A program made the translations under genes and the position numbers. A stretch of 64,000 nucleotides of DNA, from the NCBI RefSeq assembly GCF_023074835.1, contig NZ_JALLGW010000001.1:2604001-2668000 (forward strand), read 5' to 3'. The notes beneath the pieces were generated by a model. It saw nothing but the letters and a program-made list of their open reading frames with translations, was not told the origin of the DNA and did no database searches. This document shows positions 25,503-34,795 of this stretch, one piece after another. This stretch comes from Halomarina salina (lineage in GTDB: Archaea > Halobacteriota > Halobacteria > Halobacteriales > Haloarculaceae). The stretch's first letter is position 1. Every line of letters begins with the position of its first letter.

Positions 25503-26153
25503 GTGAACGTCGACGTCACCGTCATCGACTACGGCGTCGGGAACCTCCGCAGTCTCCGGCGCGGCCTCGAACGCGCGGGAGCGACCGTCACCGAGTCGAG
25601 CGACCCCGACGCGATACGAACCGCCGACGCCCTCGTCCTCCCCGGCGTCGGCGCGTTCGAGGAGTGCATGCGCAACTCTCGACCGTTCCACGACGTACTC
25701 CGGGAGGTGGCCGAGGACACGCCCGTCCTCGGCATCTGCGTCGGCCTCCAGTTGCTCATGACCGACTCGACGGAGGACGCCCCCGAGGGAGACGTCGTCG
25801 AAGGACTGGACCTCGTCGAGGGTCACGTCACGCGCGTCGCGGGCGACGTGAAGGTGCCACACATGGGCTGGAACACGCTGACCGTCGAACGCGACCACCC
25901 CGTCGTCGCGGACGTGGAGACGGGCGACTACGCGTACTTCGTCCACTCCTACCGGACGGACGCGGGCGAGCACACCGTCGCGTCCTGTGACTACGGTGGC
26001 GGGTTCGCCGCCATCGCGGCCAACGAGCGCGGGAACGTCGTCGGGACGCAGTTCCACCCGGAGAAGTCCGGCGACACCGGTCTCGCCGTCCTCGACGGGT
26101 TCGTCTCGTTCGCGGCCGACTGGAACGCGGGGCGGACGCCTCTCGCGGACTGA
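25503..26153 (+). CDS. hisH: Imidazole glycerol phosphate synthase, glutaminase subunit
   Basis: 216 residues from GTG 25503. A class I glutamine amidotransferase with the nucleophile in LGICVGLQLL (Cys79) and the His-Glu pair in GTQFHPEKSG. It supplies ammonia to HisF for closing the imidazole ring in histidine biosynthesis. Start DVTVIDYGVGNLRSL is fully family-like. HisF is not in the window. Confidence 0.93.
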   Translation: MNVDVTVIDYGVGNLRSLRRGLERAGATVTESSDPDAIRTADALVLPGVGAFEECMRNSRPFHDVLREVAEDTPVLGICVGLQLLMTDSTEDAPEGDVVEGLDLVEGHVTRVAGDVKVPHMGWNTLTVERDHPVVADVETGDYAYFVHSYRTDAGEHTVASCDYGGGFAAIAANERGNVVGTQFHPEKSGDTGLAVLDGFVSFAADWNAGRTPLAD

Positions 26154-26253
26154 GACCGGTCCCTCGGGAGGCAGAGTCGCCCGGTGAGACGGACACGGCG
26201 ACGGACCGGTCGACTTCCGAACCGTTCTTTGCGGTGCCGCCGTCTCCTCCGCT

Positions 26254-26712
26254 ATGGCTCTGGTCGACGCCGTCGCGTACGCGACGCACCTCCTGTTCGC
26301 CGGCCTCTGGTCGGGCACCGTCCTGTTCGTCACCGTCGGTATCCTCCCGCTGGGGCTCCGGGGAGAGATTCGCCCCGACCCGTTCGCCTTCGTCGTGTCG
26401 CGGCTCTCGACGGTGAGCCGTGCGAGTGCACTGCTCCTGTTCCTCTCGGGCGGGCACATGGCCGCGAACGCCTACACCGTCGAGTCGCTCACGGGGACGC
26501 AGCGCGGCTACCAGGTGCTCGCGATGGTCGTCCTCTGGTTCCTCCTGGCGGGCCTCGTCGAGGCCGGGAGCGCCCGGATGCGCGACGGCCTGGCGGAGGA
26601 GAAGGTGCGGACGCCCGCACGCGACGGGAAGCCGTTCCTCTACGCGGGGAGCGTCGTCGCCCTGCTCCTGTTGCTCGACGCGGGCCTCCTCGCCAGCGGC
26701 GTCACGTTCTGA
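26254..26712 (+). CDS. Four-helix membrane protein (CopD-like, tentative)
   Basis: 152 residues with four hydrophobic segments (AYATHLLFAGLWSGTVLFVTV, SALLLFLSGGHMAANAY, VLAMVVLWFLLAGLVEAG, GSVVALLLLLDAGLLASG). Conserved-looking His residues occur in helix 1 (THLLFAGLW) and helix 2 (GGHMAANAY). This layout recalls CopD/DUF2269-like proteins that may bind copper or heme, but the match is only by eye. Confidence 0.6.
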   Translation: MALVDAVAYATHLLFAGLWSGTVLFVTVGILPLGLRGEIRPDPFAFVVSRLSTVSRASALLLFLSGGHMAANAYTVESLTGTQRGYQVLAMVVLWFLLAGLVEAGSARMRDGLAEEKVRTPARDGKPFLYAGSVVALLLLLDAGLLASGVTF

Positions 26713-26774
26713 ATCGGGCTACATCTCCTCGTCGCCCCCGGAACTGCTAATACGCCGACAGTTCGACGCCCCGT

Positions 26775-27614
26775 ATGCGCCCTCCCCACCTCGCCGTCGT
26801 GCTGACGGCCCTCGTCCTCCTCGCCGGCTGTGGCGGCGTCTTCGACGGTGATGCGAACGCCCCCGCGTCGTCGACGCCCGCGAACGTTCCGACCGACGAC
26901 CCGATGGCCGACCCGCCGGCCGGTCTCGACGCGGACGGTATCACCGACTCGTTCGCGCTCGTCGACACGCACGATAGAGCGGTAGCGAACACGAGCTACA
27001 CTGTCCGTGGTCGGCAGACCGTCACCGCGACGAACGGGACGCGGCTTGGCAACCTGACCACAGTGTCTCGCGTCTCGGCGGACCACGAGCGGGCGAGGAC
27101 GCGACTCTCGCTGGATGGGACCCCACCTTCGTACGCGGCGAACGTCCTGACGATAGAGAGCTGGGCGACTGGCGAGCAGTTCTACGAGGAACGGACCGGT
27201 GAGAACGGGACGACGTACTTCGGTGGACAGCAGTGGCTCGGTGGTACTGTGTCACCGGCCGCCACACTCCGGCCGTACTACACCAACGCGGAGTCGGCAT
27301 CGACGGTCAGCGAGGACGGCCGCATCCGCCTCCGAATCGACGCCACACCAGGTGACCTGTACGTGGCAGGGTGGCCGGTCGACGTGACGGAAGCACGAGT
27401 GAACGTCACGATGACCGACGAGGGGCGACTCGTCGACTACCGCATCGAGCACGACGGCACCCTCGCTGACACCGACACCGCGGTCCGTGGGGTGTACACC
27501 GCGCGCTTCACCGACATCGGCGAGACCAGCGTCGAACCGCCGGAGTGGCTCGACGAGGCGCGAAACGGCACGGCGAGGCCCGAGGGGCGCAACCCTCCGG
27601 TCCAGGTCGAGTGA
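26775..27614 (+). CDS. Haloarchaeal lipoprotein, unknown function
   Basis: 279 residues with a signal peptide ending in a lipobox (LLAGCGG, Cys near residue 18), a low-complexity Pro/Ala/Thr linker, and an extracellular beta-rich domain with many NxS/T sequons (NTSY, NGT, NVT). It resembles the numerous haloarchaeal lipoproteins whose domain folds like LolA/LprG-type lipid-binding proteins, but this is inference. N-glycosylation is plausible given the Agl genes in the window. Confidence 0.7.
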   Translation: MRPPHLAVVLTALVLLAGCGGVFDGDANAPASSTPANVPTDDPMADPPAGLDADGITDSFALVDTHDRAVANTSYTVRGRQTVTATNGTRLGNLTTVSRVSADHERARTRLSLDGTPPSYAANVLTIESWATGEQFYEERTGENGTTYFGGQQWLGGTVSPAATLRPYYTNAESASTVSEDGRIRLRIDATPGDLYVAGWPVDVTEARVNVTMTDEGRLVDYRIEHDGTLADTDTAVRGVYTARFTDIGETSVEPPEWLDEARNGTARPEGRNPPVQVE

Positions 27615-27619
27615 ACAGG

Positions 27620-27660
27620 GAGAGACAGACGAGGCGTGAGGAGAGACAGACGAGGCGTGA
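27620..27660. repeat. Tandem 20-base duplication after lipoprotein gene
   Basis: Two identical copies of GAGAGACAGACGAGGCGTGA (27620-27639 and 27641-27660), period 21, begin 6 bases after the lipoprotein stop codon. Confidence 0.9.
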
Positions 27661-27667
27661 CAGTTGC

Positions 27668-27782
27668 CAGTTCGAAACTGTCTGGCCCCAGTCGGACCCC
27701 GCCCTGGTCACCTCGCATCAGAAAACCGCATGATGCGAACCTTTTTGCTAACATGGTTAGATAATAGCACGAGAGTACTTAG
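27668..27782. promoter_or_regulatory. Promoter region of the cox-like operon with three inverted repeats
   Basis: Upstream of coxG lie CAGTT-CGA-AACTG (27668-27680), CGCATCA-N10-TGATGCG (27714-27737) and CTAAC-ATG-GTTAG (27748-27760), followed by AT-rich ATAATAG and AGTACTTAG. The last, near 27774-27782, is about 33 bases before the ATG at 27814 and may serve as TATA box. The palindromes are candidate operators; no regulator gene is adjacent. Confidence 0.5.
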
Positions 27783-27813
27783 CATGTGCCACGGCAAGAA
27801 CGGAGTGACGTAG

Positions 27814-28446
27814 ATGGAGTTCAGTGGGACGTTCGAACTGGAGGACACGACTGTCGACGAGGTGTGGCTCGCGCTCTCGGACCCGGTGCTCATCGCCGAC
27901 TCGCTACCGGGGTGCGAGTTCCTCCTGCACGTCGAGGGTGACGACGTTGACTTCGACGCCCTCCAGGAACGAGCCGACGAACAGGACGCCGAACTGAGCG
28001 GTGACCCGGAGGTCATCGCGGAGCGAGCGTTCAGGGAGGGCGAACAGTACGCCGTGCTCATGCAGATCAGCGTCGGGCCGGTGAACCCGACGTTCGAGAC
28101 GGTGGTGACCATCGACGAGCGCGACCAGCCGCGAATGCGTGCGTCGGGCGAGGGGAGTTCCGGGGACAGCTCCTTCGAGATGTCCTCCGGGATGGACCTC
28201 GAACCGACGGACGACGGCGTGGCGGTCCACTGGGAGACGGACGCCGACGTGTTCGGCAAGGTCGCCGGGATGGGCCAGCGCGTCATCAACCCGGTGGCGA
28301 ACCGCGTCGTCAAGCGGTTCTTCTCGTCGGTGCAGGAGCGCCTGCGAGAGCTGACGATGGCGGACGTGGAGGAGGCGGCGGAACCGGCCGACGAAGACGA
28401 CGACCGAGGGCTCATCGACCGGGTCCTCGGCCGCTCGAAGGACTGA
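27814..28446 (+). CDS. coxG: CoxG-like SRPBCC protein of molybdenum hydroxylase operon
   Basis: 210 residues. The start EFSGTFELEDTTVDEVWLALSDPVLIADSLPGCE is the CoxG signature (normally GxxxVxAPxxxVWxxLxDPxxLxxxxPGC). The SRPBCC fold is followed by a short amphipathic C-terminal extension that, in the bacterial homologue, helps recruit CO dehydrogenase to the membrane. It heads the operon here, unlike in many bacterial cox clusters where coxG is distal. An acidic insertion (residues about 45-70) is likely a halophilic feature. Confidence 0.85.
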   Translation: MEFSGTFELEDTTVDEVWLALSDPVLIADSLPGCEFLLHVEGDDVDFDALQERADEQDAELSGDPEVIAERAFREGEQYAVLMQISVGPVNPTFETVVTIDERDQPRMRASGEGSSGDSSFEMSSGMDLEPTDDGVAVHWETDADVFGKVAGMGQRVINPVANRVVKRFFSSVQERLRELTMADVEEAAEPADEDDDRGLIDRVLGRSKD

Positions 28447-28452
28447 TACGAA

Positions 28453-29034
28453 ATGACAGACCACGACATCTCGCTGACGGTGAACGGGACAGACCACGAC
28501 CTGACAGTCGAATCGCGGACCCTGCTGGTCCACGCGATTCGAGACCAACTCGGCTATACGGGGACCAACGTCGGCTGCGAGTCGAGCACCTGCGGCGCGT
28601 GTACCGTCCACGTCGACGGTGACGCGGTGAAGTCCTGCACGATGCTCGCCGTACAGGCCGACGGCACGGAGGTCGACACCGTCGAAGGACTCGCCGAGGG
28701 CGGCGAGTTCCATCCCATCCAGACCGGCTTCCAGGAGGAACACGGCCTCCAGTGTGGCTACTGCACGCCGGGGATGATGATGACCGCGACGGACTTCCTC
28801 GAGTCCAACCCGGACCCGAGTCGCGAGGAGATTCGGGAGGGGCTCGAAGGCAACCTCTGTCGCTGCACCGGCTACCAGAACATCGTCAACGCCGTCGAGA
28901 ACGCCGCGGAGTCCATGAGTAGCGGGGCCGTCACCGACGGCGGCACGCGCACGGACGGCGAGCCGCGTACCGACGGCGGCACGGTCGAAGACGCTCCGTG
29001 TGACGTCGACGCCACCGAGGAGGACGGAGAATGA
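28453..29034 (+). CDS. coxS: [2Fe-2S] small subunit of xanthine oxidase-family dehydrogenase
   Basis: 193 residues. Plant-type ferredoxin cluster ligands Cys42, 47, 50 and 62 ([12 protein letters not shown]) and the C-terminal cluster ligands Cys101, 104, 136 and 138 ([19 protein letters not shown]) are all present. It passes electrons from the molybdenum site in CoxL to FAD in CoxM. An unusual tail of about 40 residues, Thr/Asp/Gly-rich ([16 protein letters not shown]), follows the conserved end. Six bases after coxG; the stop overlaps coxL (ATGA). Confidence 0.92.
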   Translation: MTDHDISLTVNGTDHDLTVESRTLLVHAIRDQLGYTGTNVGCESSTCGACTVHVDGDAVKSCTMLAVQADGTEVDTVEGLAEGGEFHPIQTGFQEEHGLQCGYCTPGMMMTATDFLESNPDPSREEIREGLEGNLCRCTGYQNIVNAVENAAESMSSGAVTDGGTRTDGEPRTDGGTVEDAPCDVDATEEDGE

Positions 29035-31496
29035 GCATCGAGTCCCTCGACCCGGACGAGGTGAGCGCGGCGGACATCCTCGGGTCGGCCATCGAACGCC
29101 GCGAGGACCCGGCGCTCGTCACCGGCACGGGCGAGTACACCGACGACCTGCAGTTCAACAACACGGCCCACATGGCCGTCAAGCGCAGCCAGTACGGCAA
29201 CGCGCGCATCGAGAGCGTCGACACGAGCGAGGCCGAGGAGATGCCGGGCGTCGTCGGCGTCTACACGCACGACGACCTGTGGAGCGACGACACGCCGGGC
29301 GGTGGGTCGTTCGAACTCCCGGTCGGCTGGCTCCTCCCGAGCCTCAACAACGTCTCCCACCCCATCCTCGTGGACGACCACGCGCGCTACCAGGGCGACG
29401 CCATCGCCGTCGTAATCGCCGAGAACCGGTACCAGGCGCAGGACGCGCTCGACGGCATCGACGTCAGCTACGAGCGCCAGGACGCCGTCACCTCGCCCGG
29501 CGAGGCGCTGGAAGACGGCGCGCCACAGCTCCACGACGACGCGGAGGGCAACGTCGCGTTCGACTGGGAGATCGGCGACGAGGAGAAGACCGCCGACGCG
29601 TTCGACTCGGCGGCCCACACCGTGAGCACCGACATCGAGAACCAGCTACTCATCGCCAACGCGATGGAGCCGCGAGCGGCCGTCGCCCGGTACAACTCCG
29701 GAACCGACGAGCTGGAGGTGTTCATGACGTCGCAGAACCCGCACCTCCACCGCCTGCTCATGTCGGGCGTCATCGGCCAGCCCGAGCACAAGCTCCGCAT
29801 CAAGGCACCCGAAGTGGGCGGCGGGTTCGGGAGCAAGATCCACCACTACGCCGACGAGGCGCTCGTCGCGTGGTGCTCGAAGCTGCTCCAGCGGCCCGTC
29901 AAGTGGACCGCGACGCGCTCGGAGACGTACCTCACGGACGCTCCGGGTCGTGGCCACGAGACCACCGCGGAACTCGCGATGGACGACACGGGTCGCATCA
30001 CCGGGCTGCGCGTCGACACGAAGGCGAACCTCGGCGCGTACCTCTCGACGTTCGCCCCGGCCGTCCCGACGTACCTGTACGGGACGCTCCTGTCGGGCCA
30101 GTACGACATCCCGGCCATCTACGGCCACGTCACCGGCGCGTACACGAACGTCCCGCCGGTCGACGCCTACCGCGGGGCGGGTCGCCCCGAGGCGTCGTTC
30201 CTCGTCGAGCGCCTGATGTACCTCGGCGCGAAGGAGATGGGGATGGACCAGGCGGAGTTCCGCCGTCACAACTTCGTCCCGAACGACAAGTTCCCGTACG
30301 AGACGCAGGTCGCGGTCGTCTACGACAGCGGCGACTACGAGAAACCGATGGACAAGGCGCTGGAACTGGTGGACTACGAGAACTTCCGCCAGCGTCAGGA
30401 GGAGGCCCGCGAGGAGGGCAAGTACCTCGGTATCGGCTTCTCCTGTTACATCGAGGCCTGCGGACTGGCACCCTCGGAACTCGCCGGGCAACTCGGCGCG
30501 CAGGCGGGGCTCTGGGAGTCCAGCCTCGTGCGCTTCCACCCGTCCGGGACGGTGACGGCCCACTGTGGCACGTCCGGCCACGGGCAGGGCCACGAGACGA
30601 CGTACGCTCAGATCGTCGCCAACGAACTCGGCGTCGACTACGACGACGTGGAGGTCGTCGAGGGCGACACCGACGAGATACCCCACGGGATGGGGACGTA
30701 CGGCTCGCGCTCCGCCGCGGTCGGCGGCTCCTCGCTCGTGATGAGCGCCCGGAAGCTCGTCGACAAGGCGAAGGAGATAGCCGCCCACCAGCTCGAAGCC
30801 GACCCCGACGACATCGAGTTCGAGGCCGGTGAGTTCCAGGTCGCCGGTGCGCCCGACCGCTCCATCGGCATCCAGGCGGTCGCCCAGCAGGCGTACCTCG
30901 CCCACGACATCCCCGAGGGGATGGAACCGGGTCTCGAGGCGACCTCGTTCTACGACCCGGACAACTTCGTGTTCCCGTTCGGGACGCACGTCGCCATCGT
31001 CGAGGTGGACCCCGAGTCCGGCGAGATAACATTCGAGAAGTACGCCGCCGTCGACGACGTCGGCAACCAGATCAACCCCAAGATCGTCGAAGGACAGATC
31101 CACGGCGGCGTCGCGCAGGGCGTCGGCCAGGCGATGTACGAGGGCGCCGAGTACGACGACAACGGGACGCTCATGACGGGGTCGATGCAGGACTACGCGG
31201 TCCCGAAGGCCGAGCACGTCCCCGAGATGGAGACAGAGTCGACGGTGACGCCGAGCCCGCACAACCCGCTGGGCGTGAAGGGCGTCGGCGAGGCGGGCAC
31301 CATCGCCGCGCCGCAGGCCATCGTCAACGCCGTCGCGGACGCGCTGGAACCGTTCGGCGTGGACGGCGTCGAGATGCCGATGAGCGCCGAGAACGTCTGG
31401 CAGGCCGTCCAGGACAACACGGCCGCCGACGGCGGCGCTCCAACGGAGGAGTCCGACCCGGCCGACGACGCCGCGGACGACGGAGGTGACCGCTGA
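29031..31496 (+). CDS. coxL: Molybdopterin large subunit, form II CO dehydrogenase-like
   Basis: 821 residues. The N-terminal a/b hammerhead ([16 protein letters not shown]) precedes Mo-binding domains with GGGFGSK, and the active-site loop is AYRGAGR (379-385). The catalytic base is Glu754 in GVGEAGTI. The loop identifies form II (AYRGAGR), not form I (AYxCSFR, whose Cys binds Cu with Mo for aerobic CO oxidation). With no Cu-binding Cys the substrate may be CO only poorly, or another compound such as a purine or aldehyde. It is coupled by overlap to coxS and coxM. The acidic C-terminal tail is halophile-specific. Confidence 0.9.
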   Translation: MSIESLDPDEVSAADILGSAIERREDPALVTGTGEYTDDLQFNNTAHMAVKRSQYGNARIESVDTSEAEEMPGVVGVYTHDDLWSDDTPGGGSFELPVGWLLPSLNNVSHPILVDDHARYQGDAIAVVIAENRYQAQDALDGIDVSYERQDAVTSPGEALEDGAPQLHDDAEGNVAFDWEIGDEEKTADAFDSAAHTVSTDIENQLLIANAMEPRAAVARYNSGTDELEVFMTSQNPHLHRLLMSGVIGQPEHKLRIKAPEVGGGFGSKIHHYADEALVAWCSKLLQRPVKWTATRSETYLTDAPGRGHETTAELAMDDTGRITGLRVDTKANLGAYLSTFAPAVPTYLYGTLLSGQYDIPAIYGHVTGAYTNVPPVDAYRGAGRPEASFLVERLMYLGAKEMGMDQAEFRRHNFVPNDKFPYETQVAVVYDSGDYEKPMDKALELVDYENFRQRQEEAREEGKYLGIGFSCYIEACGLAPSELAGQLGAQAGLWESSLVRFHPSGTVTAHCGTSGHGQGHETTYAQIVANELGVDYDDVEVVEGDTDEIPHGMGTYGSRSAAVGGSSLVMSARKLVDKAKEIAAHQLEADPDDIEFEAGEFQVAGAPDRSIGIQAVAQQAYLAHDIPEGMEPGLEATSFYDPDNFVFPFGTHVAIVEVDPESGEITFEKYAAVDDVGNQINPKIVEGQIHGGVAQGVGQAMYEGAEYDDNGTLMTGSMQDYAVPKAEHVPEMETESTVTPSPHNPLGVKGVGEAGTIAAPQAIVNAVADALEPFGVDGVEMPMSAENVWQAVQDNTAADGGAPTEESDPADDAADDGGDR

Positions 31497-32386
31497 TGTT
31501 CCCGGACCAGTTCGACTACTACAAGGCAGAGAGCGTGAGCGAGGCGCTGGACCTCATGGACGAGCACTCCGGCGAGGAGACGGAACTGCTCGCCGGGGGC
31601 CACAGCCTGCTCCCGGCGATGAAGAGCGGGCTGTCGAGTCCGGACGTGCTCATCGACATCGGGAGCATCGACTCGATGCACGGCGTGAGCGTGGAGGGCG
31701 ACACGCTCTCCATCGGCGCGATGACGCCGTACGACGACTTCATCGAGTCCGAGGACGCACGGACCCACGCGCCGGCGCTGGTCGCCGCGGTGGAGCAGGT
31801 CGGCGACACGCAGGTCCGGAACATGGGGACCGTCGGCGGGAACCTCGCGCACGCGGACCCGGCCTCGGACCTGCCAGCACCCGCGCTGGTGTCCGACGTG
31901 ACGCTCGTCGCCGAGGGACCGGACGGCGAGCGCGAGATACCCGTCGACGACTACTTCTTCGGGATGTACGCGACGGCGCTCGGCCCCGACGAACTGCTGA
32001 CGCGCATCGAGGTACCGTCGGCGGGCGACGCCGTCGGCACGTACGCGAAGAAGGCGTCGCCGTCCTCGGGGTACGCGATGACGGGCGTCGCGGCGCTCGT
32101 CGAGACGGACGGCGACTCGGTCCAGTCGATTCGCGTCGGCGCGAACGGCGTGATGGACCACGGCGTCCGTCTGGAGGGCGTCGAGGACGCGCTGACGGGC
32201 GAGACGCTGGACGACGACGCCATCGAGGCGGCCGCGGAGCGCGCGACGGACGGCCTCGACACGGACATGTTCATGTCCGACCTGCAGGCGTCGGCGACGT
32301 TCCGCGAGCAACTGCTGCGCGTCTACACGAAGCGTGCGCTGAGCGAAGCGGCCGAACAGACGGCGTCCCCGGCCGCGGCCGACTGA
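31496..32386 (+). CDS. coxM: FAD-binding medium subunit
   Basis: 296 residues of the PCMH-type flavoprotein family. FAD motifs AGGHSLLP (33-40) and TVGGNLAHADPASD (from 112) are intact, followed by the CO_deh_flav_C domain (FREQLLRVYTKRAL near the end). It accepts electrons from the iron-sulfur subunit and passes them to quinone or another acceptor. The ATG overlaps the coxL stop by one base. It completes an S-L-M gene order, whereas M-S-L is typical of bacterial form I operons. Confidence 0.9.
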   Translation: MFPDQFDYYKAESVSEALDLMDEHSGEETELLAGGHSLLPAMKSGLSSPDVLIDIGSIDSMHGVSVEGDTLSIGAMTPYDDFIESEDARTHAPALVAAVEQVGDTQVRNMGTVGGNLAHADPASDLPAPALVSDVTLVAEGPDGEREIPVDDYFFGMYATALGPDELLTRIEVPSAGDAVGTYAKKASPSSGYAMTGVAALVETDGDSVQSIRVGANGVMDHGVRLEGVEDALTGETLDDDAIEAAAERATDGLDTDMFMSDLQASATFREQLLRVYTKRALSEAAEQTASPAAAD

Positions 32387-32387
32387 C

Positions 32388-32468
32388 GTGGTTCTCCCCC
32401 AGCCGACGGCGTCGTCGTCACGGTCGCCGTGGCCGTCGCTGACGACGCGGCGCTGGGGGGAGAACCAC
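32388..32468. repeat. Long imperfect inverted repeat (hairpin) between coxM and moxR
   Basis: The outer arms GTGGTTCTCCCCCAGC (from 32388) and GCTGGGGGGAGAACCAC (to 32468) are complementary except for one extra G/C; inner sequences GCGTCGTC and GACGACGC extend the stem. The whole element, about 81 bases, begins one base after the coxM stop. It may terminate or process the transcript, or stabilise the coxGSLM mRNA relative to the maturation genes. Confidence 0.8.
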
Positions 32469-32527
32469 GGCCGACCGACGCGGCTGCTAGCGAACGACAT
32501 AGTATCCATGACCTACTATCGACTAGC

Positions 32528-33442
32528 ATGACCGACCGACCGGCGACGGCGTTCGCGGACGTGACGGAGGACGACCTCCGGGCCGTCTTCGACGACCAGT
32601 CGTACGTCGCCGAGGACGACATCGTGACGACCGTCCTGCTGGCGCTCCGCCTCGGCAAGCCGCTCCTGGTGGAGGGCGAACCGGGGGCCGGCAAGACCGA
32701 ACTGGCGAAGGTGCTCGCGGCGGGGTTCGACACCGACCTCGTCCGCCTGCAGTGTTACGAGGGGCTGGCCGCCGAGAGCGCGCTGTACGAGTGGAACTAC
32801 ACGAAACAGCTGCTGGCGGTGCAGTCGGGCGACGACGACGGCTCGGTGTTCGACGAGGACTACCTCCTCGAACGCCCGCTGCTGCGCGCCCTGCGCGGCG
32901 AGGACGGCCCGCGCGTCCTGCTCATCGACGAGGTGGACCGCGCCGACGAGGAGTTCGAGGCGCTCCTGCTGGAGGTGCTGAGCGACTTCCAGGTGACCGT
33001 TCCGGAGTTCGGTACGGTCAGCGCGACGACGCCGCCCATCGTCGTCATCACGTCGAACCGGACGCGCGCGCTGAGCGACGCGCTGAAGCGACGCTGCCTC
33101 TACCTCCACGTCGAACCGCCGTCGTTCGAGAAGGAGCGCGAGATACTCGCGCGGAAGGTGCCCGAACTCGACGGCGCGGTGGCCGCCGAACTCTGCGGGA
33201 TGACGAGCGAACTCCGAGAGGAACCGCTCCGGAAGCCGCCCGGCGCGGCCGAGACCATCGACTGGGCGCGGGCGGTCGCCGAACTCCGTCGAGACGACGG
33301 CACCGACCCGCTGACGGCGGGGGAGATTCGCAGCACCCTCGGCTGTCTGCTGAAGGAGGTCGAGGACATCGAACGCGTCGACGACGCGATGCTCGAACGA
33401 CTCGCCGAGGCGGCCGAGACCGCCCGGCTGGAGGCGGAATGA
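32528..33442 (+). CDS. MoxR-family AAA+ ATPase (CoxD-like maturation factor)
   Basis: 304 residues from ATG 32528 (MTDRPATAFADVTEDD); an earlier in-frame start would include the inverted repeat and is rejected. Walker A GEPGAGKTEL, Walker B LLIDEVDR, sensor 1 ITSNRTR. In bacteria CoxD helps assemble the CuSMo(=O)OH centre of CO dehydrogenase; related MoxR proteins act as chaperones with VWA partners. The next gene, encoding such a partner, overlaps by 4 bases. Confidence 0.88.
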   Translation: MTDRPATAFADVTEDDLRAVFDDQSYVAEDDIVTTVLLALRLGKPLLVEGEPGAGKTELAKVLAAGFDTDLVRLQCYEGLAAESALYEWNYTKQLLAVQSGDDDGSVFDEDYLLERPLLRALRGEDGPRVLLIDEVDRADEEFEALLLEVLSDFQVTVPEFGTVSATTPPIVVITSNRTRALSDALKRRCLYLHVEPPSFEKEREILARKVPELDGAVAAELCGMTSELREEPLRKPPGAAETIDWARAVAELRRDDGTDPLTAGEIRSTLGCLLKEVEDIERVDDAMLERLAEAAETARLEAE

Positions 33443-34731
33443 CCGACCCTCCGGACTTCGTCGCCGCGCGCGACCACGTCCGCGACGAACTCGTCCGGTT
33501 CGTCCGCTCGCTGCGGCGGGCGGGCGTCCACGTCCCAGCCAACAGCGGGACGACGGCGGCCCGCGCGCTGGTCGAAATCGGGTTCGACGACGAGGCGACG
33601 GCTCGCGTCGCCCTCCGGGCGTGTCTGGTCACCGACGCCGACGACTTCGCGACGTTCGAGCGCCAGTTCTCGGAGTTCTGGCGACGGCTCACCGCCGGCC
33701 TCGACCCCGAGGGGCCGGCACCGCGCCGCGACGACGGTCCGGAGGGGACGCTCGCTCCGCTGGGTGGGGACCCCGCACCGGGGGAGTCGGGCGACGACAG
33801 GGCGGCGAAGAACGACCGCGAGCAGGCTGACGACGAGGGCGGAGAGGATAGCTGGCGGACGACGTCGGCCGAGGGTGCCATCGTCTCGTCGCGACTGGAC
33901 GAGGAGGAACGCGAGCGGACGGAGGCGGCGTGGTACAGTCCGACCGCAGGCACGGAGCGCGTCGCCGCGGCGACGGCAGAGAACCCGACGGGCGGGTTCG
34001 ACGAGGTGACGGACGCCCTCGCCTCGCTGCGGGGGCGACGCTGGCGCGGTGGCGGCGACGACGGCGCCGACGTCCGTCGGGCCATGCGGACGAGTTTCGA
34101 GACGGGCGGCACCGTCGTCACGCTCCCGCAGCGCCAGCGCCCGCCGACGGCGGTCCGGGCGCTCTGGCTGGTCGACGTCAGTCGCTCGGTGCTCGACACC
34201 GTCGACCGGTCGTTCCTGCTGAGCGTGCTGCGCCGGGCGCGCGCAGACTGGCGCGACTGCCGGGTGTTCTTCTTCGACGAGGACTGCCGCGAGGTGTCCG
34301 CGTCGTTCGACCACCCGACGGCCGCCGCTGCGCTGGACGCGCTGGACCGGGCGGAGGCGGAGTGGGGCGGCGGCACCCGCATCGGGCAGTCGCTCGCCGG
34401 ACTCCGTCAGGAGGCCCCCGACGCCGTCGACGCGCGGACAGTCGTGTTCGTCGTCAGCGACGGCCTGGAGATGGGCGACACGGACGTGCTGGAGCGGGAA
34501 CTGGCGTGGGTCTCGCGGCGCGCCGAGGCCGTGCTGTGGCTCAACCCGCTGGCGTCGTCGCCGGGCTACGAACCGACGGCGCGGGGGATGGCCGCCGCAC
34601 TGCCGTTCGTCGACGGCCTGTTCGCCTTCGGGACGCCCGCCGACCTCGCGGAACTCGGGCGGCAGGTCCGCCGCCACGGCACCACCGGACGCATCGGCTA
34701 CGAGTACGACCCGCGACGGGGGGTCTCGTGA
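33439..34731 (+). CDS. VWA-domain protein, CoxE-like
   Basis: 430 residues from ATG 33439, overlapping the MoxR stop (ATGA). The N-terminal helical part is followed by an acidic disordered stretch (about 85-150), then a von Willebrand A-like domain with an intact MIDAS: LVDVSRSV (DxSxS), the GGGTRIG threonine and VVSDG. It ends near RIGYEYDPRRG. CoxE works with CoxD in metal-centre maturation. A much longer open frame starting inside moxR was rejected as non-coding in its N-terminal half. Confidence 0.87.
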   Translation: MTDPPDFVAARDHVRDELVRFVRSLRRAGVHVPANSGTTAARALVEIGFDDEATARVALRACLVTDADDFATFERQFSEFWRRLTAGLDPEGPAPRRDDGPEGTLAPLGGDPAPGESGDDRAAKNDREQADDEGGEDSWRTTSAEGAIVSSRLDEEERERTEAAWYSPTAGTERVAAATAENPTGGFDEVTDALASLRGRRWRGGGDDGADVRRAMRTSFETGGTVVTLPQRQRPPTAVRALWLVDVSRSVLDTVDRSFLLSVLRRARADWRDCRVFFFDEDCREVSASFDHPTAAAALDALDRAEAEWGGGTRIGQSLAGLRQEAPDAVDARTVVFVVSDGLEMGDTDVLERELAWVSRRAEAVLWLNPLASSPGYEPTARGMAAALPFVDGLFAFGTPADLAELGRQVRRHGTTGRIGYEYDPRRGVS

Positions 34732-34761
34732 CCCGGCGGCCATCGGCCGGGCACCCCGAAC

Positions 34762-34791
34762 CCCGTCACTCACCAGAAACCCGTCACTCAC
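34762..34791. repeat. Direct 12-base repeat between VWA gene and xdhC
   Basis: CCCGTCACTCAC occurs at 34762-34773 and 34780-34791, separated by CAGAAA (period 18), a few bases before the ATG of xdhC at 34796. Confidence 0.85.
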
Positions 34792-34795
34792 GACC

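Noticed and set aside
29646-31262. Open frame of about 540 codons antisense to coxL
   Set aside because: coxL on the other strand has intact family motifs over the full length; the antisense product shows no motif and has shadow composition.
29031-31496. Calling the large subunit a proven CO dehydrogenase
   Set aside because: The active-site loop is AYRGAGR, without the Cys that binds Cu in form I enzymes, so only a form II-like label is justified.
32752-33438. Possible N-terminal extension of the VWA protein by about 230 residues
   Set aside because: This part overlaps moxR out of frame and is Arg-rich; the ATG at 33439 overlapping the moxR stop fits the operon style.
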